From contig JBELIU010000007.1 of assembly GCA_042090735.1 (NCBI GenBank), positions 1-28,380 on the forward strand: a stretch of DNA of 28,380 bases, given 5' to 3'. Made by a program: the position numbers and the translations under genes. Below are positions 14,649 through 22,885 of this stretch, piece after piece. How positions within the stretch are numbered: position 1 is the stretch's first letter; each line of letters opens with the position of its first letter. The stretch comes from Novosphingopyxis sp042090735 (GTDB lineage: Bacteria; Pseudomonadota; Alphaproteobacteria; Sphingomonadales; Sphingomonadaceae). The notes under the pieces are model-generated. The model searched no databases. It was given only the letters and a program-made list of their open reading frames with translations, and was not told where the DNA came from.

Positions 14649-15398
14649 ATGCCGCGCTTCGCCTTCACCATCGAATATGACGGCCGACCTTTCATGGGCT
14701 GGCAGCGCCAGGACCACGGGCCGAGCGTGCAGGAAGCCATGGAGCGCGCGATCCACGCGATCACCGGCGACGAGTGCGTCGTCCACGCGGCGGGCCGCAC
14801 CGATGCGGGCGTCCATGCCTACGCCATGCGCGCCCATGCCGATATCGACACCGGCATCCCCGCCTTTCGGCTGACGGAAGGCGTGAACGCCAAGCTGCGA
14901 CCCGACCCGGTGGCCGTACTGGCCTGCAAGGAGGTGGCGGACGATTGGCACGCGCGCTTCAGCTGCACCGGCCGCTCTTACGTCTACCGTATCGTCAACC
15001 GCCGCGCGCCGCTTACCTTCGAGGCGGGGCTGGCCTGGCGCGTGGTGCCGGACCTTGATGCCGATGCGATGCACGACGCGGCGCAAGTGCTCGGCGGCCA
15101 GCATGATTTCACGACATTCCGCTCCGCGCACTGCCAGTCGGCCAGTCCGCTGAAAACGCTGGATCGGCTCGATGTGACGCGAACAGGCGATCGGATCGAG
15201 GTTCACGCCGCCGCGCGCTCCTTCCTCCATCATCAGGTGCGATCGATGGTCGGCTGCCTGAAACTGGTCGGCGAGGGAAAATGGAGCGTCCAGGACATGC
15301 GCGATGCGTTGGAGGCCTCGGATCGCGCGGCCTTGGGCTATAACGCGCCGCCGGATGGCTTGTATTTCGTTGCGGCCAGCTATCCTCAGGATCCGTAA
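14649..15398 (+). CDS. truA: tRNA pseudouridine synthase A
   Basis: A protein of 249 residues starting at the ATG at 14649, which gives the typical start 'MPRFAFTIEYDG'; an upstream ATG at 14619 lies inside fmt and adds ten unlikely residues. The catalytic aspartate is Asp52 in 'GRTDAGVHA' (49-57). Other family marks are 'ARFSCTGRSYVYRI' and 'SFLHHQVRSMVGCL' near the C-terminus. It makes pseudouridine at positions 38-40 of tRNA anticodon arms. It is in a fmt-truA pair and ends 80 bases before the convergent end of the XrtA amidotransferase gene. Confidence 0.97.
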   Translation: MPRFAFTIEYDGRPFMGWQRQDHGPSVQEAMERAIHAITGDECVVHAAGRTDAGVHAYAMRAHADIDTGIPAFRLTEGVNAKLRPDPVAVLACKEVADDWHARFSCTGRSYVYRIVNRRAPLTFEAGLAWRVVPDLDADAMHDAAQVLGGQHDFTTFRSAHCQSASPLKTLDRLDVTRTGDRIEVHAAARSFLHHQVRSMVGCLKLVGEGKWSVQDMRDALEASDRAALGYNAPPDGLYFVAASYPQDP

Positions 15399-15441
15399 GT
15401 CCTGCCTCTTGACGAAGGACGTCTATCGTCTCGCAGAAACG

Positions 15442-15466
15442 CCTTTCGACAAGCTCAGGGCTACGG
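15442..15466. repeat. Dispersed repeat motif (CTTTCGACAAGCTCAGG type)
   Basis: The sequence CCTTTCGACAAGCTCAGGG (15442-15460) followed by CTACGG lies in the 80-base gap between the convergent truA and amidotransferase genes. I recall this string as a common intergenic repeat in GC-rich proteobacteria; when read as protein on the other strand it gives 'SLSKG'. No partner arm is visible here, so it may be half of a palindromic unit. Confidence 0.5.
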
Positions 15467-15478
15467 ACTTCTTTGCGA

Positions 15479-17374
15479 TTAGACCGAAAAGAGCCGCTCC
15501 ACCGCCTTGTCGAGCATGAGCATCTGCCAGATCAGCCGTCCGTGATCGCGTCGTCCGGCGATATGGTCCTCGGCAATGCCGGCGAGCGCTTCGGCATCGA
15601 ACCAGCCGGTGCGCGCGAGCGCCGATCGCGTGCCCATCGCCCGCGCCTCGCCCGCCAGCGGCCCGCGGAACCAGGCGCTGATCGGCGTGACGAAGCCCAT
15701 TTTCGGGCGATACAGGATATCGCGCGGCAGATAGGGTTCCATCACCCGCTTCATCAGGCATTTGCCCTGCCCGCCGCGCACCCGATATTTGTCCGGCAGC
15801 CGCGCGGCGAATTCGATCAGACGATGGTCAAGCAGGGGCTCGCGCGCTTCCAGGCCCACCGCCATGCTCGCACGGTCTGTCTTGGTCAGGATGTCGCCGG
15901 GCAGCCAGAACGTGAGATCGGCATATTGCGCGCGGTCCAACCCGGTGCGCGCCGGGGCCTGCCGCATCAATTGAATGAGCCGCTCTTCGGCGCGGTAATC
16001 GCCGAGCGTTCCGCGCATCGCGTCCGAATAGAGCGCGCCCCGCGCACCGGGGCCGGTGACGCTGAGCGCATCGGCATAGCCCTCCTCCCCGCTCCCGGCG
16101 AGCGAGAGCAAGGTGGTCTTCGCGCGTAGCGGCCGGGGCGCCCAGTCCGCTTTGGGATAAAGCCTGCCGAGCGTGCCCAGCAACGGCGCCCGAATACCGG
16201 CCGGGATCAGTCCGCGCACTCGCTCCTCGCCCGCATGGAAAACCTGCCGCCGGTAACCTGCCAGCGCCTCGTCCGCGCCATCGCCGGACAGAGCGACGGT
16301 GACATGCTCTCGCGCCAGTTCGCAGACGGAGAGCGTCGGGAGTGCGGAGGCATCCGCAAAGGGCTCATCATAAATGTCGGCGAGCCGATCGATTCGCTCG
16401 AACTGATCCGCGCCCACCGTGCGCGCGTGATGATCGGTCGCGAAGCGCTCTGCCACGGTGCGCGCATGACTGCTTTCGTCCAGCGCCGCCTCGTCGAAGC
16501 CGATCGAGCAGGTGGTGACCGCGCGGCGAGACTGTTCGGCCATCAGCGCGACCACGCTGCTGCTGTCGACGCCGCCGGACAGGAAGGCGCCGAGCGGCAC
16601 GTCTGCCACCATTCGACTGGAAACCGCCTCCCGCATGATAACCAGAAGCTCCTCTTCCAGCGCGCTTTCCCTGGCCGTCGATCGCTGGCTGAAATCGACG
16701 TCCCACCAGCGCTGCGGCTCCGGCAGTCCGCCTTCGCTGCGCAAGGTCAGGTGATGGGCCGCAGGCAGCTTGCGCACGCCTTTCACGATCGAGCGGTCGT
16801 CCGGCACATAGCCGAAAGCGAGATAGTCCTCCACGGCGCGCTCGTCCGGCACGCGGCGCAGCAAGGGGTGGACAAGCAGCGCCTTCAGCTCCGACGCGAA
16901 CGCCACCGAGCCGTCGGAGAGCGGCGCATAGAAGAGCGGTTTGACGCCCAGCCGGTCGCGCGCGAGGAACAGGGTGCGCTCTGCCTGATCGTAGAGCGCA
17001 AAGGCGAACATGCCGTGCAGCCGGCTCAGGCATGCCGCACCCCATTGGGCATAAGCGGCCAGAATCACCTCGGTGTCGCCATGGGTCGCGAAGACATGGC
17101 CCTTGGCTTCCAGCTCGCTGCGCAGCGCCTGAAAGTTGTAGATTTCGCCGTTGAACACGATCTGGAAGCGATCGTCCGCATAGCCCATCGGCTGCGGACT
17201 GCCCTCCAGATCGATGATTGAAAGGCGGCGATGGCCCAGGCCCACGCCGGGCGCGGTCCACACGCCCGATCCATCCGACCCACGATGCGCGATGGCGTCC
17301 GTCATGGCGCGGACGCGCGCCGGATCCACCGGCTTGGCCGTACCGATATGGAAGATGCCTGCAATGCCGCACAT
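15479..17374 (-). CDS. XrtA/PEP-CTERM system amidotransferase (asparagine-synthase-like)
   Basis: A protein of 631 residues from the ATG at 17374, which places Cys2 as the N-terminal glutaminase nucleophile ('MCGIAGIF'). The frame runs on upstream to 17656, but that part overlaps the exosortase gene. Residues 1-205 form the class II glutamine amidotransferase domain with 'FNGEIYNF' (74-81). The asparagine-synthetase ATP-pyrophosphatase loop 'SGGVDSS' is at 266-272. Two motifs differ from the usual form: 'HRGSDG' (30-35) instead of HRGPDG, and 'SGDGADE' instead of SGDGGDE. Such proteins occur in exosortase A polysaccharide loci and probably amidate a sugar or surface polymer; the substrate is unknown. 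It starts 11 bases after xrtA and is the last gene of the run. Confidence 0.95.
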   Translation of the reverse strand: MCGIAGIFHIGTAKPVDPARVRAMTDAIAHRGSDGSGVWTAPGVGLGHRRLSIIDLEGSPQPMGYADDRFQIVFNGEIYNFQALRSELEAKGHVFATHGDTEVILAAYAQWGAACLSRLHGMFAFALYDQAERTLFLARDRLGVKPLFYAPLSDGSVAFASELKALLVHPLLRRVPDERAVEDYLAFGYVPDDRSIVKGVRKLPAAHHLTLRSEGGLPEPQRWWDVDFSQRSTARESALEEELLVIMREAVSSRMVADVPLGAFLSGGVDSSSVVALMAEQSRRAVTTCSIGFDEAALDESSHARTVAERFATDHHARTVGADQFERIDRLADIYDEPFADASALPTLSVCELAREHVTVALSGDGADEALAGYRRQVFHAGEERVRGLIPAGIRAPLLGTLGRLYPKADWAPRPLRAKTTLLSLAGSGEEGYADALSVTGPGARGALYSDAMRGTLGDYRAEERLIQLMRQAPARTGLDRAQYADLTFWLPGDILTKTDRASMAVGLEAREPLLDHRLIEFAARLPDKYRVRGGQGKCLMKRVMEPYLPRDILYRPKMGFVTPISAWFRGPLAGEARAMGTRSALARTGWFDAEALAGIAEDHIAGRRDHGRLIWQMLMLDKAVERLFSV

Positions 17375-17385
17375 GGCGCTGGCCT

Positions 17386-18360
17386 CTAGAGCAGCACGGC
17401 GGCGATGGCGAGCGCCAGTGCCGGAAGGCCAACCGCGCCGGCAGCGGCGGGCAGCGGCTCGATCCGTGCACCGAACGATCCTTGCAGTCTTTCCGGGTCG
17501 AATGCCGGCGCATCCGCAGCCTTGTCGAAAAACGGCCAGGCCGCGGCCAGGATCAGCGCGATGACGACGCCGAAGAAGATCCAGCCGTAGAAAATGTGAT
17601 CGAAGCCCGCCGCGAAGTCGAGGCCGCGATGGTGCGCGATGATGATGGTGCCCCATGCGCGGATACCGTTGGCGATGATCGGCACGATCACGCAGGCGGT
17701 GAGCAACAGCGCGCGCCGACGCCAGCTTTCGAAACAGAGATTGGCGACCAGCGCGCCGAGCGCGAGCATGGCGATGAGGAATTTCACGCCCGAACAGGCC
17801 TCGGCAACGTGAAACAGTCCCGCGGGCGTGGAGATGTAGAGGCCGCTCAAATGTGCGGGTACGCCGCTCCAGCCAAGCAGCACCATGCTCATATCCGCCG
17901 TCAAAACTTGGAGCGGGTAGATCAGCTCATCGCCGAAGGGTACGAGGAAAAAGGAGAAGAGCAGCGGAAAAGCCAGCCCGCGCGCGACCATCGGTCCGCA
18001 CAGCGCAAGCACAGCGCCTTGCAGCATCATTGCCAGAGCCAGATGCCGCGCGAAGTTGATGTCGAACGCATCGCCGATCAGCCAGAAAGTGGCCGCCAGC
18101 GCGCTCCAGGCAAGTCCGGGCCACCATGCGGCGGGGGTGAGCGCGGCAAGCTCTTGCCTACGCTGCCATACCAGCCAGCCGATAATAGGCACGAGCAGCA
18201 GGCAGTGATTATAAGTGGAAATGTTCCACCATATGCCAAAGACCTGTGCGGCATCGCGCCAGAACAACATCAGGATCGCAAGCCACGCACCGCCGAGCAG
18301 CGGCAGCGTGCGGCCCCAGGCCGTGTCTCCGCGTGGAAGGGTGGCGCTGAGCGCGGTCAT
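17386..18360 (-). CDS. xrtA: Exosortase A, lacking a C-terminal EpsI domain
   Basis: A polytopic membrane protein of 324 residues with about eight transmembrane helices. The exosortase catalytic set is intact: Cys189 in 'AEACSGVKFLIA' (186-197), Arg234 in 'IANGIRAWGTI' and His255 in 'FDHIFYGW'. 'STYNHCLLLVPII' (48-60) is also typical of exosortases. It is predicted to cut PEP-CTERM proteins at the inner membrane by a cysteine transpeptidase-like reaction. The protein stops right after a last hydrophobic stretch (309-324), whereas many XrtA proteins continue with an EpsI/DUF3485 domain. The start overlaps the stop of the glycosyltransferase gene (ATGA). Confidence 0.95.
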   Translation of the reverse strand: MTALSATLPRGDTAWGRTLPLLGGAWLAILMLFWRDAAQVFGIWWNISTYNHCLLLVPIIGWLVWQRRQELAALTPAAWWPGLAWSALAATFWLIGDAFDINFARHLALAMMLQGAVLALCGPMVARGLAFPLLFSFFLVPFGDELIYPLQVLTADMSMVLLGWSGVPAHLSGLYISTPAGLFHVAEACSGVKFLIAMLALGALVANLCFESWRRRALLLTACVIVPIIANGIRAWGTIIIAHHRGLDFAAGFDHIFYGWIFFGVVIALILAAAWPFFDKAADAPAFDPERLQGSFGARIEPLPAAAGAVGLPALALAIAAVLL

Positions 18361-19577
18361 TCGGCCGCCTCGACAGCGCGTGCGTCCTTCAGATTCAGCA
18401 GCTCGCTAAGCGGCGAGAGCTGCGTATCCCAGCGATAGCGGCGGGCGACATGCGCGCGCGCCGCGCGGCCCATCGCCTCGCAGCGCGCGGGATCGCCGAG
18501 CAGACCGGCAGCCAGCTCCGCCTCCTCGCTCGCGGAATTCGCGACCTCGAGATGAACACCGGCTTCGGCGTCGATGCCTTCGAAGGCCGCGGCGCTGGCG
18601 AGCACCGGGCGTCCCATCGCCATCGCCTCCAGCACCTTGTTCTGAACGCCTCGGGCGATCCGCAGCGGCGCGACGACGAGGTCCGCGGCGGCGAGCCATG
18701 CGCGCGTATCGGGCACTTCTCCGGTCACGATGATGCCGGACCTCTTGGCAAGCGCCTTCACCTCCGGCGCGGGCGCGCGGCCGACGATCGCGAAGCAAGC
18801 GCTCGGGAATTGCGCACGCAGCTGCGGCAAAGTCGTTTCGGCAAAACTCTCAACCGCCTCGATGTTGGGGCGATAATCCATCTGCCCCGTGAACACGATC
18901 AACGGGCCTTGGGGGCTAATTTCCAGGGGAGCGATATCCGCGGCTTTCGGGTCGAAGCGATCCAGATCGATGCCATTGCCGACCGCGATCACGCGCTCCG
19001 CCCCGCTGCGCTGGCGGAACAGGGCAGCTTCCGCCTCGCTGACGAAGAGGCTGGCGTGCGCGCGCTGCGCTACCCTTCGCTCATAATCCGCGAGCAGGCG
19101 TCCTTCGCGCCGATTGATCCAGGCCATCGGACCGCGTCCTTCGGTGCCGTAGCGTTCGAACTTCGCGCTGTCGACGTCGCCGAAATCCATGACCACGCGG
19201 CCCTGAAACCGTTTGGGGACATATTGCGCCATCTGGCTGGAGAAGACGTGGATCGTCTCGATCCCCTCCCGCTTCACCAACCGTTCGATCTTGCGCCGCA
19301 TCGAGGGCGAATCGAACGCCGCGAGTGAGACCGGGCGTCCGGTGCTGACCGCCCGCAACCCCGCCTTCCACATCGGCACGGTGCGCGGCTCCAGGATGGT
19401 CGAGGCGGTCACCGCCTCCAGCGCTTCGGCATATTTCCAGTCGTCCAGCTGATCGACGAAGGCGGCGACGTGGACGGGCGCGCGCTCGGTCATCCAGCGC
19501 AGCATATGGTAGGAACGAATCTTGTCACCGCGATCGGGCGGCCACGGCATGCGGTGCGCGATATAGAGGATGCTCAT
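18357..19577 (-). CDS. XrtA/PEP-CTERM-associated glycosyltransferase (TIGR03087-like)
   Basis: A protein of 406 residues from the ATG at 19577, which overlaps the FemAB stop; the longer open frame to 20078 is antisense noise within femAB. The start 'MSILYIAHRMPWPPDRGDKI' is the glycine/proline-rich donor-fold opening of this exosortase-linked glycosyltransferase family. A GT-B fold follows, with 'VFTGQMDYRPNIEAV' (about 235-249) and the C-terminal nucleotide-sugar segment 'VVAPLRIARGVQNKVLEAMA' (about 304-323), where the Glu after Lys-Val-Leu contacts the donor. It would add a sugar to the growing polysaccharide on the cytoplasmic side. Donor and acceptor sugars cannot be told. Confidence 0.93.
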   Translation of the reverse strand: MSILYIAHRMPWPPDRGDKIRSYHMLRWMTERAPVHVAAFVDQLDDWKYAEALEAVTASTILEPRTVPMWKAGLRAVSTGRPVSLAAFDSPSMRRKIERLVKREGIETIHVFSSQMAQYVPKRFQGRVVMDFGDVDSAKFERYGTEGRGPMAWINRREGRLLADYERRVAQRAHASLFVSEAEAALFRQRSGAERVIAVGNGIDLDRFDPKAADIAPLEISPQGPLIVFTGQMDYRPNIEAVESFAETTLPQLRAQFPSACFAIVGRAPAPEVKALAKRSGIIVTGEVPDTRAWLAAADLVVAPLRIARGVQNKVLEAMAMGRPVLASAAAFEGIDAEAGVHLEVANSASEEAELAAGLLGDPARCEAMGRAARAHVARRYRWDTQLSPLSELLNLKDARAVEAAE

Positions 19578-20644
19578 CCCAGGCCCTTGGCGATCCACGG
19601 GCCGATCAGGTTGGCGACTGGCAGGGGCAGTTTTTGCCAGCTGTCCACCATAATCCGATATTTCGGACTGGTCGGATTGACATCGCGCGTCCCGCCGTCC
19701 GCGCTCCAGCTGGCATAGCGAAGAGGCTGGGGCGTGAAACCCCAGTTCTTCTTGTAGCTCCATGGGCCTGTGCCCGTCTTGGAGCGTCCGAAATCGAAAC
19801 GCGTGCAGCCGCGGGCGGCCGCATGGTTCATCAGCGCGAAATACATCAGCTCGTTGGCACGCAAGCCGCGTGCCGCGTGCAGCCCGCCTCCCCAATAAGG
19901 CATCACCGTGACGAGATGATAAAGGCTGAGCACGCTCGCCACCGGCTCGCCCCGATGAAGCACGGTCAGGATATCGGCATCGTCTCCAAATCGATCGAGC
20001 ATCGCCGCGAACAGCTTTCGCGGAAAGACCGGTGTGCCGAGATTGCGCACGCTTTCGGAATAGACGCGGTAGTGCCACTCGCGGTCGCAGCGTGCGTTGC
20101 CCACTTCGACCACTAGGTTAGAGCTGAGCGCCTTGCGGATTTCCGCCCGCTGCTTGCGCGGCACCGCTTTCAATCGTGCGTCCTCATCGTCCGCGAGGTC
20201 GGCCGCAAATCCGCAATAGGTACTGTCATCGATGGACCAGCCCTGGCCGGTCGGCTCGGTTCCGCCGCGCAGTTCCAGCGTCGCAAAGCCGCCTGCCTTG
20301 GCATGTTTGATGGCCTGCTCGGTCAGCCCGCGCCGGGTGGCGTGATCGTCTGCGATAATCCCGCCATCCACCGCAAAACCGGATGAGACCAGCGCCTTGC
20401 CGAATAAAGGTGAGCGGACCTCGGTTAACGGTAGGAGCCCGCAAATTCCCGCGACGCGGCGCGCCACAAGGTAATGGCCGCGCTGTCCGCAGCCTTCCTG
20501 CACCGCCTGCAACCATGCCGGGCGGTGAAACGGCGTCGTATCCTCCCGGCGGGCGAGAAACGCATCGATCTGCGCCATCGCCTGTCGGTCGCAAAGCGAA
20601 ACCCGCCCGATGGTCGGCGCGTGATCGGTGAAGGGCGCGCTCAT
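19574..20644 (-). CDS. FemAB-family XrtA/PEP-CTERM-associated protein
   Basis: A protein of 356 residues from the ATG at 20644, overlapping the deacetylase stop by four bases; the extension to 20812 lies inside the deacetylase gene. It has the double GNAT-like fold of FemAB proteins: an N-terminal domain with 'FHRPAWLQAVQEG' and 'GLLPLTEVRSPLFGKALVSS', and a C-terminal domain with 'GLRANELMYFALMNHAAARG' followed by 'FDFGRSKTGTGPWSYKKNWG'. FemAB relatives transfer amino acids from aminoacyl-tRNA to peptidoglycan; the exosortase-linked group probably modifies the exopolysaccharide or an anchored protein, but its substrate is unproven. Confidence 0.93.
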   Translation of the reverse strand: MSAPFTDHAPTIGRVSLCDRQAMAQIDAFLARREDTTPFHRPAWLQAVQEGCGQRGHYLVARRVAGICGLLPLTEVRSPLFGKALVSSGFAVDGGIIADDHATRRGLTEQAIKHAKAGGFATLELRGGTEPTGQGWSIDDSTYCGFAADLADDEDARLKAVPRKQRAEIRKALSSNLVVEVGNARCDREWHYRVYSESVRNLGTPVFPRKLFAAMLDRFGDDADILTVLHRGEPVASVLSLYHLVTVMPYWGGGLHAARGLRANELMYFALMNHAAARGCTRFDFGRSKTGTGPWSYKKNWGFTPQPLRYASWSADGGTRDVNPTSPKYRIMVDSWQKLPLPVANLIGPWIAKGLG

Positions 20645-21513
20645 GCCAGCCGCGCCTTTTCCGCCGCGGCGACGGCATCGACCCGGCCCCAGGCGAATTC
20701 GCTCAGCATTCGCGCAAGCTTGGCTTCCATGGAGGACAGCTTGGTATAATGGCGCAATCGGGATTTCAGCGGCGCGTCTGCAACGCGCGGTTGATCGGGG
20801 TCGATTTCCCATGGGTGGAAGTAGAAGATGCCCGGATAGTTTTCCGCGTTCACCTGACCGAAGGCCCAGCGGCTGAAGGCATAAGGGAACATGCGGAACC
20901 AGCCGCCGCCGCCAGCCGCGAGGCGTTTGCCCGCGAAAACGGCGGTGGTGACCGGCAGTTCGATGAGGTCCGCGCCCGCAACGGGCCGGAACGCGAACCG
21001 GCCGGCTTCCGGCCAGCCATAATGATCGTTCTGGATCGGCGCGACGCTGGAGGAATAGGCATAGCCTTTCTCCGCCAGGATCTCGTGCGCCCAGGGCGTG
21101 CGCTTGTCGATCGAGAAGCTGGGCGCGCGATATCCGGTGACGGCCGAACCGCTCGCATCCTCGAGCAGCTTCTTTGCGCGGTCGATATTGGCGGCAAACT
21201 CCCGCGGGCTCAGCGTGAACACCCGCTCATGACCATAACCGTGGCTGGCCAGCTCGTGTCCCGCATCGATGATCCGCCGCATCAACGCCGGATGCCGCTC
21301 CGCCACCCAGCCGAGCGTGAAGAAAGTCGCGGAAACGCCGGCACGGGCAAACAGGTCGATCACAGCATCGGTGTTGCGTTCGACGCGCCGCGTCAGTCCG
21401 TCCCAATCGGAACGGTCGATCACATTCTCGAACGCGCCCACCTGAAACCAGTCCTCGATATCGACGGACATCGCATTGAGCACGGTGCCTGGAAGGATCG
21501 GACCCTGTTTCAT
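20641..21513 (-). CDS. XrtA-system polysaccharide deacetylase (DUF3473 type)
   Basis: A protein of 290 residues of the NodB/polysaccharide deacetylase fold. Family motifs are 'SVDIEDWFQV' with Asp18 and Asp21, the metal-binding 'HELASHGYGH' with His86, His91 and His95, and 'GYRAPSFSID'. The C-terminal 'FYFHPWEIDPDQPR' belongs to the DUF3473 extension found in the exosortase-associated form. It is predicted to remove acetyl groups from N-acetylated sugars of the exopolysaccharide. No signal peptide is visible, so it would act in the cytoplasm or be exported by another route. It starts 19 bases after the ATPase gene and overlaps femAB. Confidence 0.95.
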   Translation of the reverse strand: MKQGPILPGTVLNAMSVDIEDWFQVGAFENVIDRSDWDGLTRRVERNTDAVIDLFARAGVSATFFTLGWVAERHPALMRRIIDAGHELASHGYGHERVFTLSPREFAANIDRAKKLLEDASGSAVTGYRAPSFSIDKRTPWAHEILAEKGYAYSSSVAPIQNDHYGWPEAGRFAFRPVAGADLIELPVTTAVFAGKRLAAGGGGWFRMFPYAFSRWAFGQVNAENYPGIFYFHPWEIDPDQPRVADAPLKSRLRHYTKLSSMEAKLARMLSEFAWGRVDAVAAAEKARLA

Positions 21514-21532
21514 GGCTCTGGACGGTCGCCGT

Positions 21533-22864
21533 TCAGGCGGCGCGGCGCGTGTTCAGATCATCGCCGCGCTCGACATGGTCGAGCAGCATGGCGACCAGAC
21601 GCTTGATCGTGGCTTCCTGCCCTTCCAGACGGCTTTCAAGGCGTTCGATCTGCTCGGCGAGTTCGGACAGGCGCGCGTCATCCGCCGCTTCCGTTCGCGG
21701 CGCGCTGTCGGGCAGACTTTCGAACACCGGCGGCTTGGTGCCGGGGCGAAAGAATCCATGGATCACCGGGCCGCTCTCCGCTTCGGTGGGGGCCTGCTGG
21801 GTGCTGGCCTGCCCAGCGTCCGCCTCGACCGGCGTTTCCACGGGCTCATCTTCTTCGATGACGATCGATGCGGGCATATGCGGCTGGGGAAGCCCTTCGA
21901 CAACTTCAACAGCGGGCGCAGCCATGTTCGCGTCTTCGGACGGTGTCTCGGCCACGGCCTGCTCCCTGCTCGCTTGTGCGCTGTCATCCTGCCGCACAGC
22001 CGCCTGAACCGCGGTGGGTGCGCTTGGCACGTCGATCGGCACGGGCACCTCGCGGTCCCCTTCGATATCGGCCAAAACGTCCTCGATCAGCTTCAGCTTG
22101 ATCCGGTCGATCTTCTCCACCGCGCCCATCAGAAGGACGCGCGTCATCAGCGAATTGAGCTTGCGCGGTACGCCGCCGCTCGCCTCATACAGCTTGTCGA
22201 TCGCCTCCATCGTGAAATCTGGGCGGCCATCCCATCCCACCTTGGCGAGGCGGTGCAGGATGTATGGCTCCATCTCATCGGGCTGCATCGCTTCGAGATG
22301 GTGCGTCGCGATGATGCGCTGGCGCAGCTGCTCCAGCCCCGCATCGTTCTTTAGCTGATCGCGAAATTCCGGCTGGCCCAGCAGGAAAATCTGCAACAGC
22401 GCCAGGTTGCCCAGCTGGAAGTTGGAGAGCATGCGCAGCTCCTCCAGCGTTGCCGTTGGCAAATTCTGCGCCTCGTCCACCACCAGCAGGCAGCGGCGGC
22501 CCTGGCGGGCTTCGGCATGCAGGAACTGCTCGATCGCGCGCAGCGCATCGCTCTTGGCATCGCCCGCCACTGCAACGCCGAAAGCCTCGGCGACCATATG
22601 AAGCAGATCTCCGCCCTCGAGCTGCGTCGTGACGATGTTGGCCGCGGTCAACCGGCCGGGATCGACCGTTTCCATCAAATGGCGCACCAACGTGGTCTTG
22701 CCCGCACCGATCTCGCCGGTGATGACGATGAAGCCCTCACCCTGCGCCAGTCCGTAACCCAGATAGCTCAGCGCCTTTCGGTGCGTCGCGCTTTCGAAAT
22801 AGAAGCGCGGATCGGGCGTCAGCTGGAAGGGCCTGCCGCTCAGTTCATAATATTGATCGTACAT
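21533..22864 (-). CDS. XrtA-associated ATPase (ExeA/GspA-like AAA)
   Basis: A protein of 443 residues. Residues 1-270 are the ExeA-like AAA ATPase: the start 'MYDQYYELSGRPFQLTPDPR', Walker A 'GEIGAGKT' (50-57), Walker B 'LLVVDEAQ' (126-133) and sensor region 'IFLLGQPEFRDQL'. Residues 285-400 are an acidic, proline- and alanine-rich linker. Residues 400-435 ('LSELAEQIERLESRLEGQEA' and onward) form a predicted coiled coil. The family occurs in exosortase A loci and may couple ATP use to assembly or export; it resembles GspA, which helps secretin assembly, but no secretin is in this locus. There is no membrane segment. The long linker plus coiled coil makes it larger than the conserved core. Confidence 0.94.
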   Translation of the reverse strand: MYDQYYELSGRPFQLTPDPRFYFESATHRKALSYLGYGLAQGEGFIVITGEIGAGKTTLVRHLMETVDPGRLTAANIVTTQLEGGDLLHMVAEAFGVAVAGDAKSDALRAIEQFLHAEARQGRRCLLVVDEAQNLPTATLEELRMLSNFQLGNLALLQIFLLGQPEFRDQLKNDAGLEQLRQRIIATHHLEAMQPDEMEPYILHRLAKVGWDGRPDFTMEAIDKLYEASGGVPRKLNSLMTRVLLMGAVEKIDRIKLKLIEDVLADIEGDREVPVPIDVPSAPTAVQAAVRQDDSAQASREQAVAETPSEDANMAAPAVEVVEGLPQPHMPASIVIEEDEPVETPVEADAGQASTQQAPTEAESGPVIHGFFRPGTKPPVFESLPDSAPRTEAADDARLSELAEQIERLESRLEGQEATIKRLVAMLLDHVERGDDLNTRRAA

Positions 22865-22885
22865 GTGCTGTCCTCTCCCCGCCCC

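Noticed and set aside
13037..14800. 587-codon open frame on the minus strand across recR, fmt and truA
   Set aside because: It is antisense to fmt and truA, and out of frame with recR. It shows no domain and is explained by GC-rich codon bias; recR, fmt and truA have all their catalytic motifs.
17375..17656. N-terminal extension of the amidotransferase frame
   Set aside because: It overlaps the exosortase gene, and the catalytic cysteine must be residue 2 after methionine removal, fixing the start at 17374.
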